DNA of 64,000 bases from Gnetum montanum (Eukaryota > Streptophyta > Gnetopsida > Gnetales > Gnetaceae): positions 1,961,001-2,025,000 of the forward strand of contig MNCI01015910.1 in the NCBI GenBank assembly GCA_015680685.1, written 5' to 3'. Shown piece by piece: positions 10,790 to 21,900 of this stretch; within the stretch, counting starts at the first letter, position 1; each line of letters begins with the position of its first letter. Below the pieces are notes generated by a model. That model ran no database searches. It had not been told where the DNA came from and worked only from the letters and a program-made list of their open reading frames with translations. The translations under genes and the position numbers were made by a program.

Positions 10790-13516
10790 AGTAATTGACT
10801 AATCTACCAATTCTAGATAGATGTTACTCTTCTTGAGACGTGGTAGGTTCTAGGCCTTGTACATGTTATGGAAGATGAGATTAACCTCAGAAATAGAGTT
10901 AAGAAGAGCCTTACATGACTCATGTCTAGCGATCTGCAGGTAAATGAGTGGACTTCTTGGGTTACATCTTTTTGTGGGAAGATTGCTAGCCTTGATTCAG
11001 TTCGAAATAGCATGAGTTAGCATCACAATGCAACTCCGAGGTAGCACTTAGTTTGAAGGGCACTCGAAGGTATTTGATGTAGAGGATGAGGATATTGGGG
11101 ATGTAGGATGATCAGCCGCACTAGGTTGTGAGGGTTGGAGAGGATTGCTGGGTTAGAAGAAGGGTCTTTTTCTAGATTGATTATGTGAACCACTTGGCTA
11201 GAAAGCTAGTTGTAAATGTACAACCCTCGTAGCATTACGTTGTTGCAGCTATGGAGAAATCTCACCATGCATGGATGGAGCCAGGAGGTAACTAGGTTGA
11301 AGGTGGAGGTGTGTATGTAGATGGATGTGGAGGGTGGTATGGATATGGTTTTTTCCCTCTAGTAGATGGTTAATGTGTTTGGTGGTACTTTAGAGGGTAA
11401 TAGTGATGCTAAAATAAGGTATGACTTGCAGAACATCTTGGAGAGATAAGTTGCTGAACATAGTACACATATGGATTTTGTTGCCTATAAGGGTACTGCT
11501 ACCTTGATGGTGGCATTCCCCACAATTGTGGTTGGTACCACTATTGGTATTGTTCATAAGGCTGTGGAGGAGCTTCACTTGGATAGTAAGCTTGTTGTTG
11601 TTGGTAGAATTGCTTTAAGGATAATGCAATCATCTAGGTGCTTGCCTACATGCTAGTTGTGGATTCAATGCATACATCCCAGACTCTTGTAAGTGTGACA
11701 CCATAGGACAACAACCCTTAGGATGTTTTTATTAATAGATGTCACAATCAGTTTCATTATTAGAGTTGGTTTCTACAACTTTCTCTATGGTTGTACCTTT
11801 TCCCTTACCTCTTTGGTTGGCACATTCAGCTTCTTTTTGCTTCCTACAGTTACAATCACTATTCTACTCTTTGGATTCTTTAGTGATTTTCATATCCATT
11901 TGAAATTTTTCATCCAAAGAGTCCCATAATTTATCAAATTTTGCCAAAATATTAGAAACAAATTTTTGGATGGGCAAGGTTTTCCTATTCACCACTTCAT
12001 TGAGTGGTGACTCCTCCTCGTCACAAAATCAGACCTCTCATTTTCTAATGAAAGGATCCCTATTATACTCTTCCACACTTTCCCTTCTTCGTAGCTCACC
12101 TCTTATTTTACTACTTACTCAATTAGCCTTTGGATCTGATGAGATCTCAGTTAAGAAAATCTTCCTTAGGCATACACCCCAAGGGTTCTTCTAGTTTCTA
12201 CTCTGAGCCCATCTATGATGTGGCAGAGTTGATTCCTCTGAGAATAACTATGGCTAGGGCACCAATGTAAGAGTGAATAGTATCTACCCATGGCAACATC
12301 CAAGGGTTCATGTGTTCCTTATTTCTAACCTTGGATTTGCCTTCTCGGATTAGATACTTTGGAGTATGTTTGGTATTTGTCATTAAATAGCTCTAACATG
12401 GTACTCCATCGGTGAATGGATTCTGGTTGCAAGGACTAGCACCAACTTTTAGCTTACTTGATGAGTGTCCTAGGGAAAAGCTTGAGTTTTTGCCATTCCT
12501 TTTCCATGTTTTGTAAGGCACATGCATCATGAAAATCTTGTAGATGTGTCTATAGATCAGAATTGTATCCCCCTCAAATCTTGGAATATTATTCATGTCT
12601 AAGTGCTTGATTTGGCTATCTTTCCTATGCCTAGTTGGAATTCTAACTACCTCTGCAATGTTAAGCATACTTTGAGTTGCCAATAGAGGTTCATCATCAT
12701 CACTACATCGATGACACTAATGATGGTTTTGGCCACCCCTTCAGTCTTGGTGGCCATCACGAGTATTGTTGTCTTGTTGGTCATCTTCATCATGATTATT
12801 TTGATGGTGACTTCTATGAGAACTGGTAGATGAAGAGGAATGTTCAAAATTAGATGAAGAGAATGGAGGGGAAGGTGGATAGCCATTAACACCATAGTGC
12901 CTGTCATTGTGGTGCATGCCATCACTTTTTCACTCATTATGACCACCATCCTTAGATCCCTTACTTTTATGATGTTTTTCCAAGTCCATACCTTGGCTAT
13001 CACTTTTTTGTAAACCTAATTTATGAAAAGTGGATTGCAAGTTTAGGGTCACACCTTGGTCATCAATAACAAGGGGTGGAGAATCTTCATGTTGAGAACC
13101 TTGAAAGGAAGAGAACCTTCAAAGGGAGGATCCTCATTGTCATCTTGATTTAGTAGGAACAAGGGATTAGTTTAATGTTTCCCCTTCATAGCCTCATGGA
13201 GCTTCTCCTGACATTGATCTTGATTGCATTGTATTTTAGTGGGATAGTAGTTTCGAGTGTCATAACCATCCACAACATATTCTTCATGAAGATTTAAGAT
13301 GCCCAACTTCTTAAGAGTTTTAAATAGCATCCCTAGCATAGATTAGTCAGGGGGCAAGACAATGTTGTCCTCCATATCACACCATCACGGCTGTTCATCC
13401 TAATGTAGGGTGAAGATGAAGTTTGGTACATACTCATCTGGATGAGTATATATCACTTTGCACTCCTATGGGATTGGCAACTTGACATCTTTGTGCTTGT
13501 GAGAAGAAGAAGACAT
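10790..13516 (-). pseudogene. gag and protease of A3
   Basis: It starts at ATG 13516 (MSSSSHKHKD), the same start as A5 (MSSSSHRRDD at 59847). The capsid-like gag domain spans about 12680-12330 (VRIPTRHRKDS, NNIPRFEGD). The nucleocapsid knuckle near 11740-11695 reads CDIY, two stops, then KHPKGCC. Other copies give C-x2-C-x3-H-x4-C, the spacing used by Athila gag. A Pro/Asn/His-rich region follows. The protease near 10930-10800 reads CKALLNSISEVNL where A5 has CKALLDLGFSFNM, so the catalytic Asp is Asn here. The frame is broken many times. Confidence 0.7.
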
Positions 13517-13653
13517 TTTTCAAAACAAAATAAAATTATCAATGTGCTTTTATAATTCTATGTATAATGGGAATGATATTGACGTTGAGGCTCATACAAT
13601 GATATTAATGGTATTCACTTCAAACTAGATAGTGCACATTTCAACAAGAAAAT

Positions 13654-13671
13654 TCCCTAGCAACATCGCCA
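13654..13671 (-). other. Degenerate tRNA-Asp primer-binding site (A3)
   Basis: The plus strand reads TCCCTAGCAACATCGCCA, 14 of 18 matches to the tRNA-Asp 3' end, one base from the LTR edge at 13673. It fixes the right LTR as the 5' LTR. Confidence 0.8.
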
Positions 13672-13672
13672 A

Positions 13673-14539
13673 TGATGAGTAGTGAGATACCTCTACACCC
13701 AACCATACGAATCATAAAGCATTCACATGCAATCTGGTCGAATTCTATGGACTTTATCATTTTCGGTGCATTAGTTTTCTAGAAAGTGAATTTTGCCTTA
13801 AGGTCAATTGTTGTCTTCCCAATTACACTTGTGATGTACACTAGTATGGTTAAGTGTAATTGAGGCATTTGATTTTTATCATTTTATGTTTTATGGTTTG
13901 GTTTTCAAAGGGAGATAAAAGTAATTAGATTAACTAGTTTAAACTAACTAATTAATTAACATTTAACTAGTCCTAACATAAGCCTCCGGTCCCACTTTCC
14001 ACACATGTCCTGAACCCATGTATCCATTGCTACGTTACCAAGCACTATGCTACTAAGTGTACCAAGCAATAACACTACTGGCATTACTAAGCGAATACAT
14101 GTTAGGCTTGAAGCGGTTGTACTTATGTGTTTAATCTCTCTTGCTTAATTGCTTCATTAACTTAATTACTAGGAAATATTTAATAAATAATTGAAAACAT
14201 TAAATGCATAAATAGAATATTTAATCTATCCAAAATGCTATAAGATTTATTAGAAAGTTTGTCTTTATTGTCGCACATACTATCATGCTTAGGTATAACA
14301 ATGCTCAAATAAAGATTCGTACACTCAATGACTCCTACTGCAGGCACTCAAGAGAAAAATTCTAACTTTCAAATAAACAAACTGCAAGACCTTTGCTACT
14401 TCTAAATCTATGTTGCCATAAATGAGGCTGGTGGATGCATATTTATAGCCGAATGCTGACACTACATCGACGGGGCCTCATCGATGAGGCCTAATCGATG
14501 AGGCCTTGTTAACGCAACTGACAAAACTATGACTAATGA
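13673..14539 (-). repeat. Right (5') LTR of A3
   Basis: An 867-bp LTR on the minus strand, U3 at 14539 and U5 at 13673. The TATA box is at 14441-14450. A perfect 18-bp palindrome, GGCCTCATCGATGAGGCC, lies at 14474-14491, 25 bp upstream of TATA on the minus strand. Confidence 0.88.
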
Positions 14540-14544
14540 GATGC
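14540..14544. repeat. Target site duplication GATGC, right copy (A3)
   Basis: GATGC directly follows the right LTR and matches 1353-1357. Confidence 0.7.
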
Positions 14545-14754
14545 TAATGAAAAAAATAACATGGATTAGAATGATCATTTCGTTTAGCATTCTTAAGCCT
14601 GGCTTCAAAATCAATTAAAGTATTTAAGATTAACAACATTGAAACACTAATGAATTATCAATAAAATGATAAAAAAGTGAAAATGCATTTTCTATATAAC
14701 ATCATTTTAAATTGATTGATATCAATTAGATGTCAAATTAAAGTTTTTGAATGG
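14545..14754 (+). pseudogene. Ty1/copia RT fragment, piece 2 of C1
   Basis: The last 35 bases (14720-14754) read YQLDVKLKFLN and the first two bases of a Gly codon. This is the copia RT motif normally written QLDVKSAFLNG. Element A2 starts at the next base. On the far side of A2, at 20720, the frame continues as DL-DEIFMYQPKFF, the normal next motif (EEIYM-QP-GF). Bases 14545-14719 are too decayed to read with confidence. I infer a single copia pol interrupted by A3 and A2. Confidence 0.75.
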
Positions 14755-15642
14755 TGATAAGTAGCTACGTACCCCTACACTCAACCATATGAATACGAGC
14801 GTTCACGCACGATTTGATTGAACTCCGCAGACAGGCTAGTTGTGGTTTCTAGATAGTTACACGTTGATCGTAGTTCGCTATCTTCCCACCTAGACTAGTA
14901 TTTACTTTGTCACGTATGGTTTAGTCCAGAGTGAGGTGTATGATGTGGTCCTAACTAGTGCTACTCCTAGAGGCAATGGAAAATAACTTGTTTAAGGTAA
15001 TAGGGGATGAGAGAAGAGAATCTAAGCTAGCCTAAGTGCGATGAACATATGTCCTTAATCATCTGTACACATCTTGGACCTTGTGTACTACTATTGGGAT
15101 TACCAAGCACATGTCCTAGGTACACTACTAGGATACCAAGTAGTCACACTTAAATGCTCGTGATTGAGTCATACTCATTCTGCATTTAATAACAGGGATA
15201 GGAAATGAAGGTAGAAAAATATTAATTAAGAAAGCAATAAATAATAATAATAGTAAGTAATTAAAACTAAGTGAATGCTACAATGATGAAGTAATCTCGA
15301 TCTTTATTGCCGATCATGTGCATGTCCAAGTATGTCACACTTGAATAAAGGTTCCATACAATTACAATCATCACACTACGGGCATGCATTGGGGAAAGGG
15401 TTGAGATGAACTAAAAAATGAAAAAAATACTCTACTCTAACACTAACTAACTCTCCCCCTTTCTATGCACCTAAATGTGGTATTTATAGGCTTACACAGG
15501 AACCATGATATCGTGTATCCAATATCATTATCCAGGCCACGATATCGTGTACCTGATATCAAGGGTCCAATATCAGGGGCCCGATATCAAGGGTCTGATA
15601 TCAGGGGTCCAATATCAACACTTGACAAACCATGATTCATCA
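14755..15642 (-). repeat. 3' LTR of A2
   Basis: It matches 19862-20719 along its length. TATA box at 15481-15490. U3 holds repeated GATATC or AATATC units at 15520-15620. The neighbouring internal bases on the minus strand read CAATTGTGGGGCTA, a plausible polypurine tract. Confidence 0.88.
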
Positions 15643-15789
15643 TAGCCCCACAATTGAATAACAACTCGTCCTTGAGCCAAAGAAAGTGAGGAATAAGTTT
15701 ATTCAATTACAAACAAGGGATAGGTATGAGATTATTGAATGACCATGGACTTTTTCATGTCGCAGTGTGGGATTACACAAAATTTGGAC

Positions 15790-16260
15790 ACAAACACAAA
15801 ATACAAAACTTATGGAACTCATGGGATTCCCGGTGGTGGTGGCTCCTTCATGGGTTACTCTCCTTTGTCCTGCACTCTAGGCTTCTAAGATTGATATTGT
15901 TGAAGAAGCACCTAATGTTTCTCCTCTTCTATCTGAGGATTATGAGCCATCCATGCTGATGTTCCAATGTTTGATGGAATTGACACTTACCATGAACACG
16001 GCAGCTGCGGGAACACTTGATTGGCCTTGACATGTCATGCTGCAAATAGCTGGCATTCCTCTTCATAGGCTCAGGCCCTAACCTCTCCACCTTTTGCTTG
16101 GCCAGATTATGTAGTGATAGGAGTTCCCTGATGGATGCTAAATGATTATGCCTCTTGCTCTACATGTTCTGCATGAGGTCCTTGCCCTCTACCTCCCCAT
16201 GGGCATTCAGTTGCACCTTGAGAAGGTCCCTTATTATCCTATTTTAGGGGCCATCTACAA
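15790..16260 (-). pseudogene. Tail of the 3' ORF retained in A2
   Basis: Minus-strand fragments read LNAHGEVEGKDLMQN, SIRELLSLHNLAKQKVERLG and then AWMAHNPQIEEEK followed by a Pro-rich EPPPPGIP. The same order (coiled coil, then DAAWTMNDPWRKQERMK, then Pro-rich end) closes the 3' ORF of A5 at 41400-40862. A2 therefore descends from an element with the 3' ORF and kept only its last part. Whether this was kept for its protein or for overlapping RNA signals near the polypurine tract cannot be told. Confidence 0.55.
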
Positions 16261-17690
16261 TCACACAAAGATCAATTGTTAGTAAGGTTATTGAAAGAAG
16301 TTCAATTATTTCATACCTTACTCATTGCCTTTAGTAAATGTTGAATTCTTTACTTAGTGTGATTTTAGAGTTAGAAACTTTTTCAAGGAAGTTACCCTAA
16401 AATTTTAATGTCAGACTTGATTTGTTTAGGTGACACATAAAAGGACATGTAATGGTTTTGAGGAACATTTGATAAAATGATGATAAAGGAAAGAATAGAT
16501 TTGGAAATGAAGTACTCAGAGGGTATAAAATTATGTGGTGGTGTGCAACAAGTACAAATTACAAAAGTCATGTAAGTGGATCCTCCCCAAATCAGGTTCC
16601 AACCTATAATGCCCTTGCGTAACCACACCTTAAAATGTCTGTAGGCACTAGAAGGGTTAAATGTAATCCACACCAGTTCCACAAAACACACACATGCAGA
16701 TACCATCGTGATGAGGTATGAATTCAATGCTACACAAGACGCAAGTCACAAATACATGAACAACGAGATGGGATGAATCGTAGAAGGGATTACAGAGATT
16801 GGGACATGAGGTAATTGATGTAGGGCACAATGAATCCTAAGTATAGGACGTGATTAATGTGTCATTAGCATGTTGCTCCAAAATCAAGACCAAGTCCATC
16901 TTTCGATCAATGACATCGCATTGCTTCATCCAATGATGGACAACCATAAGAGTATCATGACAGCAAGGCGTACAATCACTTGGCATTCATTCAAGGGAGG
17001 AGTGATTTGGAATTTCTTTGCAGCACATTTTTCTTGATCTTTTCATTTCTTTTTTTCTGGCCACTTTGGCACACACTCTCTTCTTTTTTTTTATGCATAA
17101 TCCAAAGAAGCTGCCTACCTTCAGGCATGGATGCATGTCTTTCCAATGTGACCCCCTAGAATAGCATTAGGTTTCTTTATTGAGTGCCTTTGTTACTCTT
17201 ACTTCCATTTTTTGTTAGATCTATAAGGATCTTTGTATAACCAGGCTACATGATAACTCCGATAGATGTCACCAAAGAGAATCCACAAGTCCTCTTGATG
17301 TCACACCCTAACCATTCCCTCTTTGTCCATCATTTTTCGCTCTGGGCATAATGAGCATAAAATTACTTTAAGTTTTAATGATGTCAAGAATATCATTGGA
17401 CCTAGAGTAGAACCTCTTATTAATAAAATGGATGGGTGAATGTGATGGGCTCACTGTCCAAGTAATTAGTCACCTGAGACTTGATAGCATAAAATAACAC
17501 CCCAATTAACAAGTCGCATGAGTGTTTTATTCATAAATGAGATTACCCATAAGAAGATAAAAAGATAAAACAATAAATAAAAAGATGAACCAACCAATAA
17601 AAAGATAAAACAAAAAATTGAAAGATGAAAAACTGGAAAACAAAAAATTGTAAAATTAAAGAAAAGAAAAAACATTTATTAATTCTATTT
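16261..17690 (-). other. Non-coding interior of A2
   Basis: About 1.4 kb between gag and the 3' ORF tail. Parts (16380-16740, 17090-17450) resemble the A3 linker at 5880-6800, including the phrase about 'gtgggtcctcccca'. I see no gene. A purine/thymine-poor AT stretch at 17540-17680 is simple sequence. Confidence 0.5.
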
Positions 17691-17691
17691 G

Positions 17692-19727
17692 TTAGAATGG
17701 GGGATATCCCCCATAACTAAACTTTTGATCATAGCAAGAATTAATAAATGGAAGGGTTGGATCCATGCATTTCAGAAATATTGGAACCAAGTCATATCCA
17801 AACCACTTTGTGTCTTTTGATGTTGTGGTTGGAATATACCCAAATTGGGATGCACACACTATATTAAAGTTGACATAGTGGGGCAAGTTAGAAGATGAGT
17901 TTAATTGATGTGGAGTTGACCCACTATGGAATCCTTGACCGTAAGATGGTATTTAATGATCGATATGTCTCCCTATGTGGCTATATTCATTGGGCCACAC
18001 GGTTGTTGGAGTATTGATTGGTGGCCCTGATAAGGTAACATGAGGTGTTGGGTTTGAGAAGAAAGATGCACCATAGTGTTGAACTTCTGCTAAGTAGGAG
18101 GATGTAGTGGTCTCAAAACTATGCTATCCCTTTCTATGATCATGTCTAAAGAAGGGACGCCTTCGATGTTGTGGAGGATTCCCACTGCAATTGACAGTAG
18201 CAGCATAAGTAACGTTCGTGGGCTGATGTTGTGGTGCAAAACCTTCTGGTACTATTGGTGGTGATGTAGAAGGAGGTGAAGGATGTGAATATTGAGGGTA
18301 AGGAGAAGTATAGGGAACATGAGGTGGTGATCCTCTGGGAGAGGACATGGGTTGATAGTATTTAGGAGAATGATAACGATGTGGTGAGATAGAGGATGTT
18401 GATCTAGTTGGGAAAATAGGATGCTGAACCTAATAAGCACTTAGGTTTAAATGATATGAAGGGTGTGACCAATTTGGGGGTGGCCTCCCCCACAACTGGG
18501 ATTTTTGCCACTGTGATTGAACATAGTATTTTTTTATGAACTCTAGATGTAACATTCTTCCCCAATGCTCATGTAAATGTGACAATATTGGGCATTGACC
18601 TTTGGGGTGATTGTACAGGTAAATGTTACATTGATACATATGATTAGTAGTTAAATTCTTAATCTCTTCAACCCTTCTTTCTGATTGTCTAAAGGTGTTT
18701 TGCCCTGCTTCTTGGTTTGTCATGGTTCTACCTCTAATAGTGTTGGCATATTCTCCACATTTTTCATGTATGCATTTCATCATCTTATTGATCTTTGTCT
18801 CAATTTCATCTAGTGATTGTAGTATTGGCAAAGATGATTCCACCTCCTTGGGGTGAGTTGATTTCTTCTCTTCATGATTATGGACCTTTGCTAATTCAAG
18901 ATTTTGGTCCCGTTGAGGGCTTTCAACATTCTCCCATTTAGTCATCTCTTCTTCTTCTTTTGCTACTCACTTACTAAGCTCTTGGAATTGGTGGGTTCAT
19001 GGCTCATATAGTTGACCTTGATCATACATCCCTAGGGTCTCCCTTGTCTCATTACAAAGCCCATCCATGATGTGATACATTAGCCTTTCCTCAGAGAACC
19101 CATGGCCTAGGCATTTGTTTATCAAAGAGTAGTATCTTTCTAAGGCCATGTCCAAGGGTTCCTATTGTCCCTATTTCCATTCTTGGATTTGTCTCCTCAA
19201 GGCTAACTCTCTTGCATAGGTTTGATATCTTTCATTGAAGAGTTCTACCATTGTTGGTCAACGTTGAATTGATTTTGGTCTTAAGGACCTATACCATACT
19301 TTTGCTTGGCCAATGAGTGTTGTAGGAAAGAACTTAGGTTTTTGCCATCCATTATCAATATTGGTACATACATAGGCATCATGGAAGTCTTGTAAATGAT
19401 GTTGCAGATCTAAATTATAGCCTCCTAAATACTTGGGAAAGTTGTTTAAATCAAGCATGGGTAGACAACTTTCCTTGCGATGCCTGTGAGATATTCGAAT
19501 AGCCTCTTCTATATGCATTAGGCTCTTAGTGGCAATAGGAGTTCATCGTCACTAGGTAGGTTATGAATTTGTGAGTTGGGATGATGGTGTCTTTGTTTAT
19601 GTACATAGGAGACCCCTACATCAGATTGAGTACTCCAAACTTCATCTTCATCATTGTATAATTCATTGGTTCTCCAATGAATTGCCTTACTGGTTGTTGC
19701 ATTATCCTAGTCTTGTGAGAGAGACAT
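17692..19727 (-). pseudogene. gag of A2
   Basis: Capsid and nucleocapsid frame from ATG 19727 (MSLSQD) to about 17692. The gag domain at 19518-19020 has EAIRISHRHRKES, NNFPKYLGGYNLD, FHDAYVC and FFPTTLIGQAKVWYRSL, matching the W-Y core of plant gypsy gag. A charged region (18945-18650, KINKMMKCIHEK) leads to a knuckle near 18640-18590 reading CNIYLYNHPKGQC, which is C-x2-C-x3-H-x4-C with the second Cys changed to Tyr. Then comes a Ser/Pro-rich stretch at 18348-18124 (SPRGSPPHVPYTSPYPQY) and a short tail. At least four frame breaks are needed to read it through. It is the only sizeable coding region of this element. Confidence 0.75.
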
Positions 19728-19842
19728 TGTTATGAATTTGTGTGTGAATTAATTGAAATTAAGTTCTCTTCTAAGAGATATATCATGAATACTTTGTTAC
19801 AGAAATCTTGTATGATATAACTAATCTAAATAACTAGCACCA

Positions 19843-19860
19843 TCTCTGGTAACGGTGCCA
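19843..19860 (-). other. tRNA-Asp primer-binding site (A2)
   Basis: The plus strand reads TCTCTGGTAACGGTGCCA. The four mismatches to the intact site at 258-275 are all C-to-T, as expected from deamination of methylated cytosines. Confidence 0.85.
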
Positions 19861-19861
19861 A

Positions 19862-20719
19862 TGATGAGTGGCTAGGTACCCCTACACTCAACCATACGAA
19901 TACAAATGTTCATGCACGATTCGGTCAAACTCTATATATGGGCTAGTTGTAGTATCTAGATAGTTACACATTGATTGTAGTTCACTATCTTCCCACCTAG
20001 ACTAGTATTTTCTTTATCATGTATGGCTTAGTCTAGAGTGAGGTGTATGATGTGGTCCTAACTAGTGCTACTCCTAGAGGCAATGGAAAATAACTTGTTT
20101 AAGCTAATATGGGATGAGAGAAGAGAATCTAAGCTAGCCTAAGTGTGATGAGAATATGTCCTTAATCATCCATACACATCTTGGAACTCGTGTACTACTA
20201 CTGGGATTACCAAGCGCATGTCTCAGGTACACTACTGGGATACGAAGTAGTCACACTTAAATGCTCATGATTGAGTTGTAATCATTCCATGTTTAATAAT
20301 AGGGATAGGAAATGAAGGTAGAGAAATATTAATTAATAAAGAAATAAATAATAATAACAGTAGCAATAGAACTAAGTGAATGCTGCAATGATGAAGTAAT
20401 CTCTATCTTTATTTTTGATCATGTGTGTGTCCAAGTACGTCACACTTGAATAAAGGTTTCGTACAATTACAATCATCACACTGTGGGCATGCATTGGGAA
20501 AAGGGTTGAGATGAACTAAAAAATGACAAAACAACTCTACTCTAACACTAACTAACTCTCCCCCTTCCTATGCACCTTAATGTGGTATTTATAGGCTTGC
20601 ATAGGAACCACAATATTGTGTATCCGATATTGTTATACAGGCCATGATATCGCGTACTCGATATCAAGGGTCTGATATCAAGGGTCCGATATTAGCACCT
20701 AACATACCATGATTCATCA
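19862..20719 (-). repeat. 5' LTR of A2
   Basis: 858 bp, minus strand, bounded by the primer site on the left and copia C1 on the right. TATA box near 20586-20596 and GATATC-type units at 20610-20690. Confidence 0.88.
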
Positions 20720-21900
20720 AGTAGGGATCTATAAGATGAAATATTTATGTACCAACCTAAATTTTTTGCTAAAAGTTTCTATTTGGATTATGAATGTAGA
20801 CTAAGGAAATCATTGTACAATTTGAAATAGGTTCCCCAAGAATGGCACAGAAATTTTGATATTTATCTACATAAAGAAGGGCTCAACAGAAATAATGCAA
20901 ATGTCTATATATATATATATTTAACTAAAGACTCATGATGGGCCATTATAGCTATTTTATATGTTGATGATATTATTATTATTATGGAGTCACAAGGTTT
21001 GATCCAAAAGATTAACAAGAAGTTAAAATAAAAATTTAAGATGTTACATATTGTCCTACTCTATCATTTTTTTCTTTTGAGATTGATTAGCCATACAATC
21101 ATATATGAATTACTCATAAGAAATACATGGTTGGGCTTTTGAGTGATTATTGTATGTTGGAATATAAACAAATATTGATACTTCTGGATCCTAGAAGTTG
21201 CCCTAGAAAAAATGTTTTAAAGCTAATTAATGAACTCATGGACTTTAATGGTTGATTGATAAATTAATTTATTTAATGAATACAAGACTATATATTGTAT
21301 ATGTAGTAAATCTGTTATCATTGTTTAATTAGGAACCTACTAGAAGCTAAATGATAATGACTTTGGAAATTTTGAAGGATATTAAAGGTATCCAACATTA
21401 TGATTTAATTTATGATTGTTCTTCAAAGGTTCATTTGAAGGAATATTCAATTACTGACTATGAAGAAGACACCACAATAAGATGTTCTACCACTAGATGC
21501 CTCATTAAGCATAGAGGAAATGTGGTATCATGATGGTTAACAAAATAGAAGGTAATTTCATTATTCTTTGTAAAGTTAAAGTACAAAGTTATTATTCATC
21601 CCATGACAAAATTAAAGTGGTTTAATCCATAATTTGTTAAGCTAAAACAAATTATTCCTAAGCTACTAACTATTTATTAGTGATAATTAAAGTATTATAG
21701 AATTGATCAACAATCCTATTTTTTATGAAAGAACAAAGCACATTGAGATTATAGTGCATTACATTAGGTATGCATTCACAAAAGGAACAAGTTCTTCATT
21801 AATTTTAAAAAATTCTCATTTCATATACTTTACTATGTACTGTTAATAAAGATAATTTCTACACCTCTCTATATGAAAATTAGCGTAATGTCTATTTACC
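20720..21900 (+). pseudogene. Ty1/copia RT and RNase H, piece 3 of C1
   Basis: Plus-strand copia pol. It continues the RT broken at 14754 with DEIFMYQPKFF, then CRLRKSLYNLKQVPQEWH at about 20790-20845 and ILYVDDIIII at 20954-20983. The catalytic YVDD (20960-20971) is intact. After decayed sequence, RNase H and connection motifs follow. At 21350-21540 there is HYDLIYDCSSKVHLKEYSI and TTRCLIKHRGNVVSW, equivalent to the usual STTGYIF-GNVVSW. At about 21715-21790 there is NPIFYERTKHIEIIVHYIR, equivalent to NPVFHERTKHIEVDCHFIR. Stops interrupt the frame. No LTR or polypurine tract is recognisable after it. Confidence 0.85.

Larger units (their letters stand above)
1358..14539 (-). mobile_element. 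Athila-type Ty3/gypsy element A3 with inverted LTRs
   Basis: A 13,182-bp element whose internal domain reads on the minus strand in the order gag, protease, RT, RNase H, integrase, linker, 3' ORF. The right LTR (13673-14539) is a normal minus-strand 5' LTR with a degenerate tRNA-Asp primer site. The left LTR (1358-2157) belongs to the same family but lies in the opposite orientation and lacks about 50 bp of its U5 end. The usual polypurine tract and a correctly oriented 3' LTR are missing. Both outer ends are flanked by GATGC, so the odd structure either integrated as a unit or arose by later internal inversion. Coding parts have many stops and frameshifts. It is inserted in copia element C1. 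Confidence 0.85.
14755..20719 (-). mobile_element. Gag-only Athila derivative A2
   Basis: A complete two-LTR element of 5,965 bp on the minus strand. LTRs are 14755-15642 and 19862-20719, with a tRNA-Asp primer site at 19843-19860. The internal 4.2 kb holds gag and the tail of the 3' ORF but no protease, RT, RNase H or integrase. It could therefore move only with enzymes supplied by a full-length relative. Its LTRs resemble those of A1 and the solo LTR. It is inserted in the FLNG codon run of copia C1. The flanks show no clean target repeat (AATGG on the left, AGTAGG on the right). Confidence 0.85.

Noticed and set aside
12647-13003. Met/Thr-rich 118-codon minus-strand frame
   Set aside because: It is an alternative frame of the decayed A3 gag. 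The similar Met-rich frame at 59070-59351 is the same artefact in A5.
18124-18348. Ser/Pro/Tyr-rich frame that could be a host cell-wall protein exon
   Set aside because: It lies directly after the nucleocapsid knuckle of A2 in the same direction, as the Pro-rich gag tail does in related elements.
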